A stretch of 64,000 nucleotides of DNA from Lycium barbarum (GCF_019175385.1 NC_083348.1:1069001-1133000); one strand, 5' to 3'. Shown: positions 22,931-34,785, counted from the first letter of the stretch. The notes: generated by a model not told the origin, from the sequence alone. Translations and numbers: made by a program.

Positions 22931-25900
22931 TTGTTGAAGACAGTCAACTGCCTTCCCACGGACGTAAATGGATTTGCCCCTAAAGTCCATCTCGTCTTAG
23001 GTGATTGGCAAGGGTTCACCGATTTCACTGTAGCCCCGATGGACGTCTTTGACATCGTATTGGGTCTAGATTTCTGGTATGAGATCAACGCGTTCATTTC
23101 ACCGCGTCTCAACCAACTGTTGATTAGAGATCCAAGTTGTTCTTGCGACGTGCCGTTGATTCGTGTACATCAAGCGGGCGTGCGCTTGTCAGCAATGCAA
23201 TTGGTGAAAGGGTTTAAGAAAGGAGAACCAACCTTTCTTGCGACTCTTGTAGCAACTGAGGATGGAAGCAGTTCCAAGGAAGGGGAAGCACTACCCCTAT
23301 GCGTGCAGCAAGTCCTTGAGGAGAACAGGGACGTGATGCCCGGTGACTTACCCAAACGGTTACCTCCACGTAGGGAGGTTGACCATCAGATCAAGCTGGT
23401 TCCAGGAGCCAAGCCACCTGCCATGTCCCCTTATCGCATGGCACCACCAGAACTTGAAGAGCTGAGGAAGCAGCTCAAAGAATTGCTTGAAGCTGGGCAT
23501 ATCCGCCCATCTAAGGCACCATTTGGAGCACCCGTGTTGTTCCAAAAGAAGAAAGAGGGAACGTTGAGGCTATGCATTGATTATCGTGCCCTTAACAAGG
23601 TCACAGTGAAAAACAAGTACCCCATTCCCTTAATTGCCGATTTGTTTGATCGGTTAGGACAAGCCAAGGTGTTCACCAAGATGGATCTGAGAAAGGGATA
23701 CTATCAAGTGCGCATTGCCGAGGGCGACGAGTCGAAGACTACTTGTGTGACTCGATATGGGGCGTTTGAGTGGCTAGTCATGCCATTCGGATTGACCAAT
23801 GCCCCTGCTAGTTTTTGCACACTGATGAACAAACTTTTTCAGCCATTTTTAGATCAGTTTGTTGTGATTTACCTCGATGACATCGTGGTGTACAGCAACA
23901 GTTTGGAGGAGCACTTGGAGCATCTCAACAAGGTTTTCGAAGTGTTGAGGGAGAATGACCTGTGCGTTAAACGGGAGAAATGCACTTTTGCCCAGCCACA
24001 AGTGCAATTCCTTAGGCATACAATCAGCCAAGGAGAAATCCGGATGGATAGCGACAAGAACAGTGCTATTCAAGATTGGGAGGTCCCGACCAAAGTAACT
24101 GAACTTCGGTCCTTTCTTGGCCTTGCCAACTATTACAGGCGGTTTATCCTTGGGTATTCAGCCATTGCAGCACCACTTACCGACTTGTTGAAGAAAAGTC
24201 GTGAGTGGAAGTGGACAACTTTGTGCCAAGAGGCATTTGAGGGCCTCAAAGAGGCAATTGTGAAGGAGCATGTCTTGGCTCTACCCGACTTCACCAAGGT
24301 GTTTGAAGTCCATACTGATGCGTCAGATTTTGCCATTGGCGGTGTCCTTATGCAAGAAGGCCACCCCATAGCCTTTGAAAGCCGAAAGTTGAACGAGACA
24401 GAACGGAGATACACTGTCCAAGAGAAGGAGATGACGGCCGTAGTCCATTGCCTAAGGACCTGGCGTCATTACTTGCTGGGGGCACACTTTACTGTCAAAA
24501 CGGATAACGTGGCGACAAGTTATTTCCAGTCTCAAAAGAAGCTGTCACCTAAACAAGCTCGGTGGCAAGACTTTCTGGCCGAATTTGATTACACCCTAGA
24601 GTATAAGCCAGGGAAGTCCAATGTTGTGGCCGATGCGTTGAGTCGCAAGGCAGTGCTGGCAGTTATGGTCAACACGGCTAGCAGTGATATTATTGATGCC
24701 ATCAAGTAGGGCATGCAGCACGACCCAGTGGCACAACAACTTCTTGTCTTGGCTAGTCAAGGCAAGACAAAGAAATTTTGGGTAGACGACGGTGTCCTCT
24801 ACACCACAGGTAGGCGCATTTATGTGCCAAGATGGGGTAATCTTAGGCGTACCCTGATCAAGGAGGGGCATGACACGGCCTGGGCAGGACATCCAGGGCA
24901 GAAACGAACCATGGTGTTGCTAGAGTCATCATATTACTGGCCGCGCAAGAGAGATGACATTGAGGTCTATGTCCGCACATGTCTTGTGTGCCAACAAGAC
25001 AAGGTAAAGAACAAGGCACCTAGAGGCCTACTTGAGCCATTGCCCGTAGCTGAGAGACCATGGGACAGCGTCACCATGGATTTTATCACGTGCCTGCCCA
25101 ATTCTGAGGGCTTTGGCACCATTATGGTGGTGGTTGATCGGTTCTCAAAGTATGCAACTTTCAGCCCCACCACGGCTAGTTGCAAAGACAAGGAAGCTGC
25201 AAGGTTGTTTTTAAAGGACGTTGTCAAGCATTGGGGTGTGCCGAGGCATATCATAAGTGACCGCTACCCACGATTCACAGGGGCGTTTTGGAAGGAGCTA
25301 TTCAGTTTGCTGGGGTCTGAATTACATTTCTCGACCAGCTTTCACCCACAAACTGACGGCCAAACGGAAAGGGTCAACGCGCTACTGGAGTTATATTTGC
25401 GGCACTTTGTTAGTGCCAATCAGAAAGATTGGGCCAAGTTGCTTGACACTGCCCAATTTTCATACAACCTGCAACGCAGCGAGGCGACAGGGAGGAGCCC
25501 GTTCGAGTTGGCTACTGGGCAGCAACCCAACACACCGCAATCACTGCCTGTTAGAGCTGAATTGCGGAACCCAGGGGCGTATCATATGGCCAAGGCCTGG
25601 GAGGAACAAATTGATATGGCTAGGTCATATCTTAACAAGGCTGCTCGGAAAATGAAGAAATTTGTTGATCGCAAGCGTCGTCCGACAAATTACAGAATTG
25701 GCGACAAAGTCATGGTCAAGCTCAATCCGAGACAGTTCAAGTCATTAAGGAGCCTGAATCAGAGTTTGATTCGACGATACGAGGGTCCCTTTGAAATCGT
25801 TGCCAAGGTGGGCAAGATCTCTTATCGGTTGGACATGCCTCATCATTTGAGAATATACCCCGTCTTCCATGCGAGTCAATTAAAACCATACTTTGAAGAC

Positions 25901-26134
25901 AGGGAAGACGAGGGTCGGGCTCAAGCCAGCCGTACCAGGATCTTTGAGACTCCTGCTGCTAAGGACAAAGAAATCGAGGCTATCATTGACCATCAGTTAG
26001 TCCGAGGCAAAGGTTGGGGCAACTCAAAGGCTCAATTTCTTGTCCATTGGAAGGGACTACCACCAGAAGAGGCAACATGGGAAGCGTACGAAGACTTGTG
26101 GCAATTCAAGGACAAAGTCCACAAATTTTTGTAG
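22931..26134 (+). pseudogene. Gypsy pol: protease remnant, RT, RNase H, integrase, chromodomain
   Basis: Opens in the C-terminal half of the protease (LKTVNCLP..., [10 protein letters not shown]). Reverse transcriptase follows, with [22 protein letters not shown] and YLDDIVVYS near 23870; then RNase H with [11 protein letters not shown]; then a single in-frame TAG at 24707-24709. Integrase follows, with an HX6H...CX2C zinc finger near 24868-24990, DFITCLP, an ISDRYPRF block that keeps the second Asp, and QTDGQTERVN with the Glu. The C-terminus is a chromodomain (FLVHWKGLPPEEATWE) that in this group targets integration to marked chromatin. Apart from the protease break and the TAG, the frame is open. 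Confidence 0.9.
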
Positions 26135-26162
26135 TTCTGTGGCGCCGCGGTCGTCGCCAAAA

Positions 26163-26176
26163 CAGTTGAGGGAGAG
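26163..26176 (+). other. Gypsy polypurine tract
   Basis: CAGTTGAGGGAGAG directly abuts the 3' LTR; it is the plus-strand priming site. Confidence 0.75.
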
Positions 26177-26852
26177 TGTGCCGTCCCGCCACCATCCGTA
26201 CCAAACAGCCCGCAACTAGCGCCAGGCGCTAGTCAAAATCAGCATGCCAAAGGGTCCACAAGAGTGGGACGCCAACTTGCAGGACAAGAGTGGGAGACCA
26301 GCCGCTCACATGTCTGCACAATAATGGGAGGCCAGCTTGCAAGACAGGAGTGGGAGACCAGCCGCACACCTTTCTGCTCGTGGGCCATTGGCCAGCTAAG
26401 GCAAGCACTAAATCTGCCAGCCAGCTTGCCAGACAAGAGTGGGAGACCAGCCGCGCGCCTATCTGCTCGTGGGACACAGGCCAGCTAAGCCAAGCACTAC
26501 ATCTGCCAGCCTGTGGTCCATGACTACAAGCTGTTCAGCAAAGACAACCACATGCATAGGGCCCACTGTCCAGCCTAGGGCATATTTTCCATCTATAAAT
26601 AGTGTAAGCCTTGAGGGCAGAATCATTCATTCAATTCACCCTTGTATACTTGTAAAGATACATTCAGGAGATATATCAAAAAGGGCACTTGCCTCCCAAA
26701 ACCGTGTTCCTCTTACTTTCAGTTCTTGTGTGTGTTTTGCCTTTGTGTTATTCACTGTTTCCGCCAGTGACAGAGAGTTGGGCTGAAGCATTGAGCGGTA
26801 ATCAAGACCCTCAACGCTGCCCCACGCCGCCTTAGATTTTAGGCCCGTGACA
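26177..26852 (+). repeat. Gypsy 3' LTR (copy 1)
   Basis: Same length as the 5' LTR, with about eight substitutions. Followed by TGGA, matching the four bases before the 5' LTR. Confidence 0.92.
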
Positions 26853-28402
26853 TGGAGCTCATATTAACACAATTGAAATTATTGGTTGAAATTTAAAATT
26901 GTGCGCTATCTGAATGAAAAGCTGTCGTGCTCTCATCTAAAAAAGATTATCATGACATGTGCTGTTGCTGCTACTTAATGGATTTTACTCCATATCTTCA
27001 ATTTTGGTGTACAAATCTACTTAAAACTCCTGTAACACTCCAAATCTACTTCATCTGATGAAGCCTAAAGTTTCATTTACGTTTTCTGATGTATTGTTCA
27101 TTTATGTGAATCTAACATTGCTTTATTTCCTCAGACTTGTGCTACTCGTTATTATATGCATTTCATGGTTTACAATGAATTGCATGCTCATGATGCTTAA
27201 TCTTTACTTTGCAGGAAGAAACTTAGAGGAATCTTTAAGAAATGATGTTGATCCGCTCGCTGTTTCTCTTTACTAAATGGACCTCGATAGCACTCTGTTT
27301 CTACTGAGATCATAGTTAAGAACCCGTCTCCAAAAGGTAGACTTGAATTATAGTATCTTATTATGTCTTTGATTTAGGTGAAATTCTCATCTTGAAAGAG
27401 CTATATATAGTCATGACGTGGGAGAACATTCTACCAACTACTTGGAGTTCTAAAATAGTTCTTTTTAAGTTACTAGCAGTGTCAGCATGATCTGTTTGAG
27501 TGTCATAGGATCTCACCTCTTAGTGTGTCCATGCACCTTATCTCATCTTCATTCATGTCATAATTAATATTGACTACAGATTGAAAATTATGCATTTCAC
27601 ATTAAAAAAACCACCGACTTATGGAATCGTCTATCTAAACAAGAGCAGAACTTGGAGATGGAAAATTCGTCCACCAGATTTTATCAATTTGCATATTCTT
27701 CCTCAGTTAGTTAAAAGAATGAAGTTGGTTGATATTATGACAATACAAGGTAGCATAGATATCATTATGGGAGAAGTTGATCGTTGAACTGATAATTGAT
27801 ACAACAGAAAAATTATGCTAAAAGGTAAATCTGTTTCTCTTAATTCTAAGTGTTCAATGCATACCAAGTTTATAATGTTAATTATATACATGGGATGATT
27901 AGGTGTATTGACAGCGTGGAGAAGTTTGCAACATCTAGATCAATCTGTTATCTCAAAATTGCATCATGGCTTCAAGTCCCGCCTGCAGCAATCTTCACTA
28001 AGTTTTGCAGATGACATGGATAAGCTTGCCATACACAGCACAGGTTGATTGAATTAAATTTGTTCAAGCCCCTTCCCGTATCTGACATTAGGAGGAAATG
28101 TCATTCTCCTTGCACCTTAGGTTTGTAATTAATCTTCATATCAGAGACCTACAATTTCTTGTACATGCTGGGTTCTTTTGCAAGCATTTATCATGGCATT
28201 TAAGCTGTTTAATAAGTTTTCGGTGTCCCGTTTATCTTTGCAAGCTAATTTTAAAGGTATTTAGTTACTCTTTTAACAAATTCCACTTTCCTTGAGGAGA
28301 TCTTAAGCTCCCTATTATTTTTAGAAGTTACTAAAACCATCATATATCAACCTAGAGATCAGAAGCGTAGTAGTATTGATTCTCAAGTTATCCACTGCTT
28401 GA

Positions 28403-29542
28403 TGTGATGGAATACAGACATACGCAGCGGAAGCAAATAGCCAGGATTGAACTTGCATGTAATATAGACAACACATAATAAAAAAATTTAATCAAACGTA
28501 AAATCGATATTTATCTCTTGGAGCGTGACCGCGGCTGCAAATCGAACTTTCAAGCACGAGCAAAAGTTGTTCACGTGTTCATCCTTCAGTTCCACAGTCT
28601 TCTGTTGTGTAATCCGAATAACACCAGAATTTGCGAAATTCGTGTGGGCGAATTTCTATGGAAAAGTTGAAGAAACTTCTAAAACCCTTAGCCTCCTTAT
28701 GGAATAAGACCCCAATTTTATAACTACAGGTTTAGGGTTTTTCACTCTTTTCCAAAACCTGTTGGGTCTTTATTTTCCACAAAGAAATAATATTCCATTT
28801 AATTCTTTATTATTCGGGCACAGTAGGGACCACAGAATTTAATTAACGAGACTTCCTATTATGGAATTAATTCGAAATATCTGAATTAATCCTACCATAA
28901 TAAATTACGAATTATTCCACTAAAAATCTTATTTAACTCCCCATGTTAAGATTACAGATACCAATCAATTAAATTAAATTATTGACAATTTAATTTATTG
29001 ACTAATTAAATCCTTTATATTTCTGCTTAACCTATATCATGTGACGGATACAAAATCCACCTGCAGGGTTTTTCACATGAGACTTATAAGCATCCATAAA
29101 GGGGTATCATCAATCTCAAAGTCGAGACATGGATTCTATCAATTGATTATTATTTCACAAATGAACAAATCACATTGATCATAATGATCATATCAAGATT
29201 AAGAGTATAAGTACATTTAATGATCTAGAGAATTTGTTTTATATATTCAGTACAAAAACACTTATCTCTACTTGGTCCGTTCAATACATACAAAATGTAC
29301 TAGCATAAGAAGACGGAACTATACCGTTCCCATAATGAAGATACATTATATTAATCTCGTGCTACAATCATACCGATGGCTTTGTCCAATTTCCATCTTA
29401 GATTGTGAACATAAATTTTATACTTATAAGAACCGACGATTTAATCTTCCGTGTATAAGCTAAACTCTATACACTAAATCATCTACTATTTAAGTAAAGG
29501 ACACACATACTAGTACATGATCTATTTAACTCTTTATTAAAC

Positions 29543-29548
<6 letters not shown>
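28403..29548 (-). mobile_element. Possible solo LTR in reverse (copy 1)
   Basis: On the plus strand it runs TGTGATGGAATACAG to TTAAACACAACA, so on the minus strand TGTTGTG...CATCACA. The 'GCAGCGGAAGC' near its left end is often seen near the U5 end of plant copia LTRs. It would be an intron-like insertion between the exon-like blocks at 27.9 and 30.2 kb. No TSD was found: the left flank CTTGA does not recur and the right end merges with the SINE tail. No coding. Confidence 0.35.
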
Positions 29549-29573
<25 letters not shown>

Positions 29574-29691
29574 CCCAGTGAAATCCCACATCATGGGGTC
29601 TGGGGAGGGTAGAGTGTACGCAGACCTTACTCCTACCAAGGTAGGACGGCTGTTTCCGAAAGACCCTCGGCTCAATAAAAGCATAAAAAGA
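29543..29691 (-). mobile_element. TS-type SINE, 3' part, (TTG)n tail (copy 1)
   Basis: On the plus strand a (CAA)n run (29543-29574) leads into CCCAGTGAAATCCCACATCA, then GGGTAGAGTGTACGCAGACC and GAAAGACCCTCGGCTCAA. This is the reverse complement of the 3' body and TTG-repeat tail characteristic of the tobacco TS family of tRNA-derived SINEs. The 5' tRNA-like head is not clear and the left boundary is approximate. Confidence 0.7.
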
Positions 29692-32454
29692 AGTCAGATA
29701 AGGTTAAGAGATTCGGATAAGAGATTCAAAGCGATATGGAAATGAAATAATGCAAGCGACACAGGTTAATAGTATATATCCCAACTACATCCAACAAAAG
29801 TTTCAAGAGATCCATGCAATTTGCTAGATTCTAAAAATTGATACAACTGCCTATATAGAGTCAAGAGGGGCTGATAATACCACTTTCAAAGGGACACTGT
29901 GTAAAAAACACACTTAGGTCGTTGCTTAAATCTCCAAACATTAGTTGCTCTTCCTATTCTCAGAAGGGGATGTATTTTTCCCTGTTTTAGGAAAAGGAAA
30001 ATCTTATTTCCCGAATCATTGTACATTCAAATCGAATCAGGAATTAATAGATTTTACTAGATTTCATTCATTCTTAACATAAGAAGTTAGTATATTTTTT
30101 TGTATTTTTCTTTATAGATATAAATGACATGAATATTATGCTTTCATTAGCTTGTGAAGGAACCTGAATTTATGTATTACCAGCTTTTTAAGGTTGAACT
30201 TGCACTTAGTGGAACACTCTTTGAAGCTCGACTAAAATGTATGCACTCTCCAATTAAGCATAAACCGTTGTGCTTTACTAATACATATTATCTTTACTCA
30301 TGTTTTATTCTTTCATCCTTTGCTCTTAAATCAGGAACCTAACATGGTTATGACACTTGCTTGAAATAAGGCAAAATAGTTCGATGCAAAAAAAGTTGCA
30401 ACAAAATGTTAGTCTGTTCTTCCCTCGTATCTTTTATAGATGCTAATCTGTAAAAGCATGCAAAGAAAATTAGTGATTGCATGGTGAAGTAGGTTATTTC
30501 AATTACAATGGTGCAGGTTCTTCATTGCTACAATTATCTTTTTTGAGAAAGTAACAGTTCATTGATATGATTATACAGGTATAAGGTTTGTTTGATGTAG
30601 TTTTCTGAAATAAACAACATTCATACGAAGAGTCGCTAGTACAAATAAGAACTCCACACAAAAGAAAATAGAGACAACAAAGCTCCCATATCTGCTAAAG
30701 GGAATAAAATACCCTTTACACAGTAACGAGATTTATAGAAATAGGAAATGCACCTGATGAATGAACAATTTATTTGTACCAAAAGATAGGGGTTGGGAAC
30801 CATTCCGCGCTGCTTTAATTCACAATGCAAACTCATCCGACAGTCTAAAGAATGAACAAATGAATATGTACATTGTGTTTTATCAATAATGATCCTGAAT
30901 GAACCACAATACAAAAGGAAATTGCCGAAACATGTACTGTACTGTACTTCTTTTGGGACATGTTTGACCTTATTGTCTCAATGACTTTGTATTGTTTGGG
31001 CTTCTTCATTAAGTTTGCTTCATATGAGATAACCTTATTTGCAAGTTTGGATCAAAACAACAATATTTTCTCTTATTATTTGCTTTGCTCGGCTCTGCCA
31101 CTTATTCTCATCAATTACCTTTTTTTCTTAATACTTTTATGTTTATACTGATGAAGGTTGCTTGCTTTCCTCTTTTCCTTGTTTAGTCATCTGGTATTCA
31201 TAAAAGTCATAACAGATATTTAATGGTCTTTGTACAATAAAAAAGATACTGTATATTTTGATTGTCTTCCTTGGTTATATTTTGCATTACATCCACTTTT
31301 AGATGCTCATTAGAGCTACTCCATTTTCTAATTATAACTGTTAAGTATGCAATGCAGGTTGGTGCCAAGAGGGATTTTAAGGTGAGTGTTCAGCTAGCTG
31401 TAGGTATGGAAGTGAGAATTGTAGCTAGAAGATTTGTGTTTAGTGGGTCCAAAATAGCTCGACTTAAAGATATATTGAACGAAAATTCTACACAACTCGC
31501 AAGGAAATCCAACCTAGACCCGAGTGACAGCAGTAATTGATGACATATGGAAGACTTTAAGACTTAAGAATATGGGAGACTATGATCAGTGTAGCTCAAG
31601 CCAAGCATGGCCAATCATTGGCTTTTCTAACAGCTCCTACCATGGATGTGAGGGGAAAGATTGCGACTGTTTCCATTCATGGAAATACTTTTGAGAATTC
31701 TTAAATTTCGTCCATTGCTCAGCTAACTCCACAGGGAGGATAGATAGAATAGTTTGGTTTGGTATCTTTGATATCCAATGCAGTGAAAGAAATATTCCCA
31801 ATGACTTCGACGTGTTCATTTCTTGTAAATATATAGTGAAAGCATTACCAGTACCATTGGTGTATTCCTATGTAGCAACCGTTGGTGTGTTCATATGTAG
31901 CAGTTGGACTAGGTTCAGAGTCTATGAAAGTGTTCATATGTGCATGCAACCGTTGGTGTATTCATATGTAGCAATTGGACTAAGTTCCGAGTCTGAAAGT
32001 TGATTTTTGTTGGGGAAGGCCCTTTTGTTTAAGGCATCTTTGAAATGTTCTCTGTTGCCTTTGAATGAGAAAGATATGTCTACATGAATCAGACGTTTCC
32101 CATTGTTCTTCTTTGTCCTAATTCATATCAGAATTGTTAATTTGAAGGAATGAAATTTCAGAGCTTGCCTTTGACGTGTAAATCTTTGACTCTTTACCAC
32201 ATCTAGTATTATTTTATATGAGCTGCAACGTGACGAAAGAAATTGGTTTAGATTTCAACGTTGATATGTAATAGCTGAAATATTAAGGCAATACATATTA
32301 TTAAAAAGCAACTACTATGACACAAAGAAATAAAAATAAAAATAGTAACATACATGACTTGGTCCCTTTAAGAACAAAATTATATACTATAATATGGCCG
32401 TCCCGTCTTTCATAATACGAGGTTCGTTGTTAAACTTGCTCTAGAACGTGTCTG

Positions 32455-32566
32455 TTATTGATATGCACGTTCACATTCATCAATCCACTCGTAGTATATG
32501 TTGATAGGCTCGGTCAAAGGTGTGAGATGCTTTGGACATAGTGTGGAACTTGCATTCAACTGATAA
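32455..32566 (-). pseudogene. ELF1 C-terminal remnant, 3' of the phosphatase (copy 1)
   Basis: Minus-strand translation gives LTEPINIYYEWIDECERAYQ and then a stop at 32455-32457, the conserved C-terminal helix region of ELF1-like proteins. It starts where homology to the unit C and D ELF1 genes runs out, directly against the phosphatase stop codon at 32567. It would lie in the 3' untranslated region of the phosphatase transcript. Confidence 0.8.
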
Positions 32567-33289
32567 TTATTGGCTTTCTTCAACAGTGATTCCGTTAATC
32601 AGTTGTAGCAGTATTCTCTCAAGCTCTTCTCCATCAGTCCACTCGTGGACCGGTGCTTTTACTAGCGTCGTATTTTCTTTTATCAAATTCCAGGCTGGGA
32701 AATCTTTTCTTGGCATGACGAAATCTCCTTCTCTGAGCTTCAAACTAGGGCAGAAATCGCCACTTCCATCACCAATATAGATCATTCTTTTATTATTGCC
32801 TTCGGCTTGCATTATTCTTTCTAATATCAAACCTTTGCACATGTTGGGAGGGCACGGATTATTGCAGCCATGAAAATCATCGTAAGGGAAGATTCGAACC
32901 CTGTTATCTTCCTCATCGACGTAGCATGGATTCGTGTTGATTTCTGAGAAGCAGTCCCTTATTCCGAGATGTTTCAAGATTGTTTCAATGAAGAATACAT
33001 TTGCATCACTTACTATTCTCAAATCACACCCTAATGCATGAGCTGATTTAATGCATGGGACAATTCTGGAATGTATGGGAACCCTTTTTAGTACTTCTTC
33101 AATGTGTTTAATTGTTTTGCCTTGTGCATGAAACTCCTTCATCATCCTATCCATTAAAGAGTTCCAACGCATAATGGGAAGAAGTTGATTGAACATATTA
33201 GTTAACCCTAACTCATCCACCACCCAATTATCACTGTCCACGTCGATAATTGTCTTGTCGAAGTCGAAAATCACCAAAATTCCAGCCAT
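32567..33289 (-). CDS. PS2: HAD-family phosphatase, PS2/PPsPase-like (copy 1)
   Basis: 240 residues, no introns, uninterrupted. Motif I is VIFDFDKTIID (residues ~6-16, nucleophile Asp in DFDKT), motif II is the Ser in RIVSDANVFF, a Lys lies in NMCKGLIL, and motif III is YIGDGSGDFCPS with the metal-binding acidic residues. The whole reads as the plant PS2/PHOSPHO-like family: phosphate-starvation-induced cytosolic phosphatases reported to act on pyrophosphate or small phosphomonoesters. Relatives are about 270 residues, so this is slightly short but has all catalytic motifs. The start is the only early ATG, right before the first motif. The 5' flank belongs to an ELF1-like unit, with a TATA box 89 bp upstream. 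Likely intact; expression unknown. Confidence 0.9.
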   Translation of the reverse strand: MAGILVIFDFDKTIIDVDSDNWVVDELGLTNMFNQLLPIMRWNSLMDRMMKEFHAQGKTIKHIEEVLKRVPIHSRIVPCIKSAHALGCDLRIVSDANVFFIETILKHLGIRDCFSEINTNPCYVDEEDNRVRIFPYDDFHGCNNPCPPNMCKGLILERIMQAEGNNKRMIYIGDGSGDFCPSLKLREGDFVMPRKDFPAWNLIKENTTLVKAPVHEWTDGEELERILLQLINGITVEESQ

Positions 33290-33377
33290 CGATGAAGATA
33301 GAAAATCTTTGTTTTTGTTCTCAGAAATTCAACAACAAAAAACTTTGGGATATTAGTTTACAAAGAAGGAGTTCCAC

Positions 33378-33385
33378 TATTTATA
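33378..33385 (-). promoter_or_regulatory. TATA box of the phosphatase gene (copy 1)
   Basis: TATAAATA on the minus strand, about 90 bp upstream of the ATG. It aligns with the TATAAATA of the intact ELF1-like gene at 60651-60658, so it is an ELF1-unit promoter element. I saw no exact PHR1 site (GNATATNC) between 33290 and 33860, although phosphate-responsive relatives usually carry one. Confidence 0.65.
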
Positions 33386-34499
33386 ATTGTTTTTTGCTTC
33401 CTAAATTGATTAGGATTCGGATTCGAATTCGAATATATACAAATTCTTTTTCTCTTTTGTGTTAGTATTGGGTTTCGTTTCCTTTAACAGTTTGGGTTTA
33501 GGAACCGATTTATTTATGGAAATAAATACTACTTTGAACTTTGAAGGACTAAACTTGTTTTCCGAAATTGAGTCAAATTAGGAGACTTATTCTTTGTTGA
33601 GAAATTTGTACAGTTAGCCCGTAACACTTGAAAATTTCTTATTTTGGTTTTTGTGATACATAATTAAACGCATTTAACTTTCAATTAATAGAAATGTGTA
33701 CTTACTTGTGATTAAATCTACCTGTGAATCCAATTTACAACCATTACCTTTTCTAAATACTCATGTGTTATGTTAAGTTTGTATTATTACTTTATTTACG
33801 AGAGTAATATAATGCTAAAAATAGTATTAATGTAACATATTTCCTATATAGAGGGACCAAAACATACATTTTAATTAGAATTCGTAGATACTCTACGAGA
33901 ATTAGAATTTCAAATTGCATCTCTCATTTTCAAAGTTTTCGAGCACTGACACATGGATTTTTAGTGCATTCCCTAATCAGTTGAGTTACCTAAACCCCTT
34001 TTCTAATGTCAGTGCAATATGTGGCACATCCACCTGATCTGGGAGAAGATTTTCCTAAAATAAAGAAAGACATGTGAAAATCTCCTATTTCTCTGTCCAA
34101 GGAATTGTTGACTAATCATGTGAAAACGCATGCGTTTGGGAAATGTATGTAGAGCTCTCTATGCAATATGTAAGAAATTAGACATATACTCATTTAAAAT
34201 AGACGTAAGTACGTAAATCAATGATTAAATATGCAGGACGAATATGCTGTTATAATTTAAATCTTATGAAAAAAATTATAGTTGAACTTGTTTTTTTCCT
34301 ATAATTTCCTCCTTTCAATTAAGGAACTCAAAGATATATTATTCTTTTTTAATTTGAAAGGAGGAGTTTGATCCTTGAACTCCTAGCAATGGATAAAACC
34401 ACATAAAGGAGCTGTAATATTTAACTTTCAAAGTTGTGACCGTTAAGTTTGTCGATCATCAATTTTTTTTTTAAAGTTTCAGCATAACTTCTCATTTAA

Positions 34500-34785
34500 A
34501 TAGATTGCTAAACCAATCATATAATGCAAAGTCAGATCCATGCCAGGATGAACTTGAACCACACTAGACAAATGAAATATTAGCCAATATACCATAATAA
34601 AGTAACAATTATGATGGAAAAAGAACTAACATTCATGACATATAGAACGAATGGTACGGTTCCGTAAGAACAAAACCATAAACTATAAGATGATCGCCTT
34701 TCAGAATAAATACATAAGTTGTCATATAAACTTGTTCGAGAACGGGTCACTAATCTTCGAGGTTATTGCATGTTTCTAAACTTAT
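34500..34785 (-). repeat. ELF1-like locus unit E, 3' flank (copy 1)
   Basis: Repeats the unit start ('ATTGCTAAACCAATCATATAATGCAA', 'aataaagtaac', 'gaacaaaaccataaactata', 'AAACTTGTTCGAGAACGGGTC') and then ends at the Copia-2 insertion site CTTAT. The ELF1 coding part is missing. The rest of this unit lies after the Copia-2 3' LTR at 58938. Confidence 0.6.

Larger units (their letters stand above)
18079..26852 (+). mobile_element. Gypsy chromovirus, LTR to LTR, with nested insertion
   Basis: 676-bp LTRs at 18079-18754 and 26177-26852 (TGTGCCGTCCC...CCCGTGACA), a tRNA-Met primer-binding site at 18757, a polypurine tract GTTGAGGGAGAG before the 3' LTR and a 4-bp flank match TGGA. The order gag, protease, reverse transcriptase, RNase H, integrase, chromodomain is that of Ty3/gypsy chromoviruses. 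Subtracting the 2,663-bp nested LTR and its TSD leaves about 6.1 kb. By hand I count about eight LTR differences (near 99% identity), so insertion was fairly recent. Broken by the nested LTR in gag, a protease deletion with frameshift, and one in-frame stop before integrase. The breakpoint of the 16.6-kb tandem duplication (21388) falls inside it. Confidence 0.93.
27217..31540 (+). pseudogene. Exon-like blocks of an unidentified gene (copy 1)
   Basis: Several blocks look like plant exons. They are 27580-27749 (after [24 protein letters not shown] then, in another frame, [14 protein letters not shown]; donor GTAGCA), 27903-28043 (after GATTAG; VLTAWRSLQHLDQSVIS to MDKLAIHS; donor GTTGAT), 30151-30239 (after CATTAG; LVKEPEFMYYQLFKVELALS) and 31359-31540 (after GCAG; VGAKRDFK to a stop after NLDPSDSSN). 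A weaker one is 27217-27276. I do not recognise the protein. The frame change within the first block and the intervening mobile elements suggest a decayed or disrupted gene. Outside these blocks, and from 26853 to 27216, I see nothing else. Confidence 0.35.
32290..34480 (-). repeat. ELF1-like locus unit B, carrying a HAD phosphatase (copy 1)
   Basis: Both flanks of the phosphatase ORF align with the ELF1-like units. On the 3' side (32290-32566), 'aagcaactactatga...catacatgac', 'aacaaaattatatactata' and an ELF1 C-terminal coding remnant match 60180-60400 and 62510-62730. On the 5' side (about 33315-34330), 'CAACAAAAAACTTTGGGAT', TATAAATA, 'CCTAAATTGATTAGGATTCGG', 'TTGGGTTTAGGAA' and 'GCATGCGTTTGGGAAATGTATG' match 60594-60960 and 4200-5000. 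Only the coding middle differs. Confidence 0.8.

Noticed and set aside
24707..24709. TAG between Gypsy RNase H and integrase as regulated readthrough
   Set aside because: This border is normally fused in Ty3/gypsy elements, and the element already has a broken protease; a nonsense mutation is more likely.
28500..28720. Possible small gene frame (60 codons)
   Set aside because: No motif; it lies in the putative reverse LTR and is kept in the second copy only because of the recent duplication.
33290..33860. Looked for PHR1-binding sites (GNATATNC) upstream of the phosphatase
   Set aside because: Only near misses such as GGATATTA and GAATATAT; no exact site, so none is annotated.
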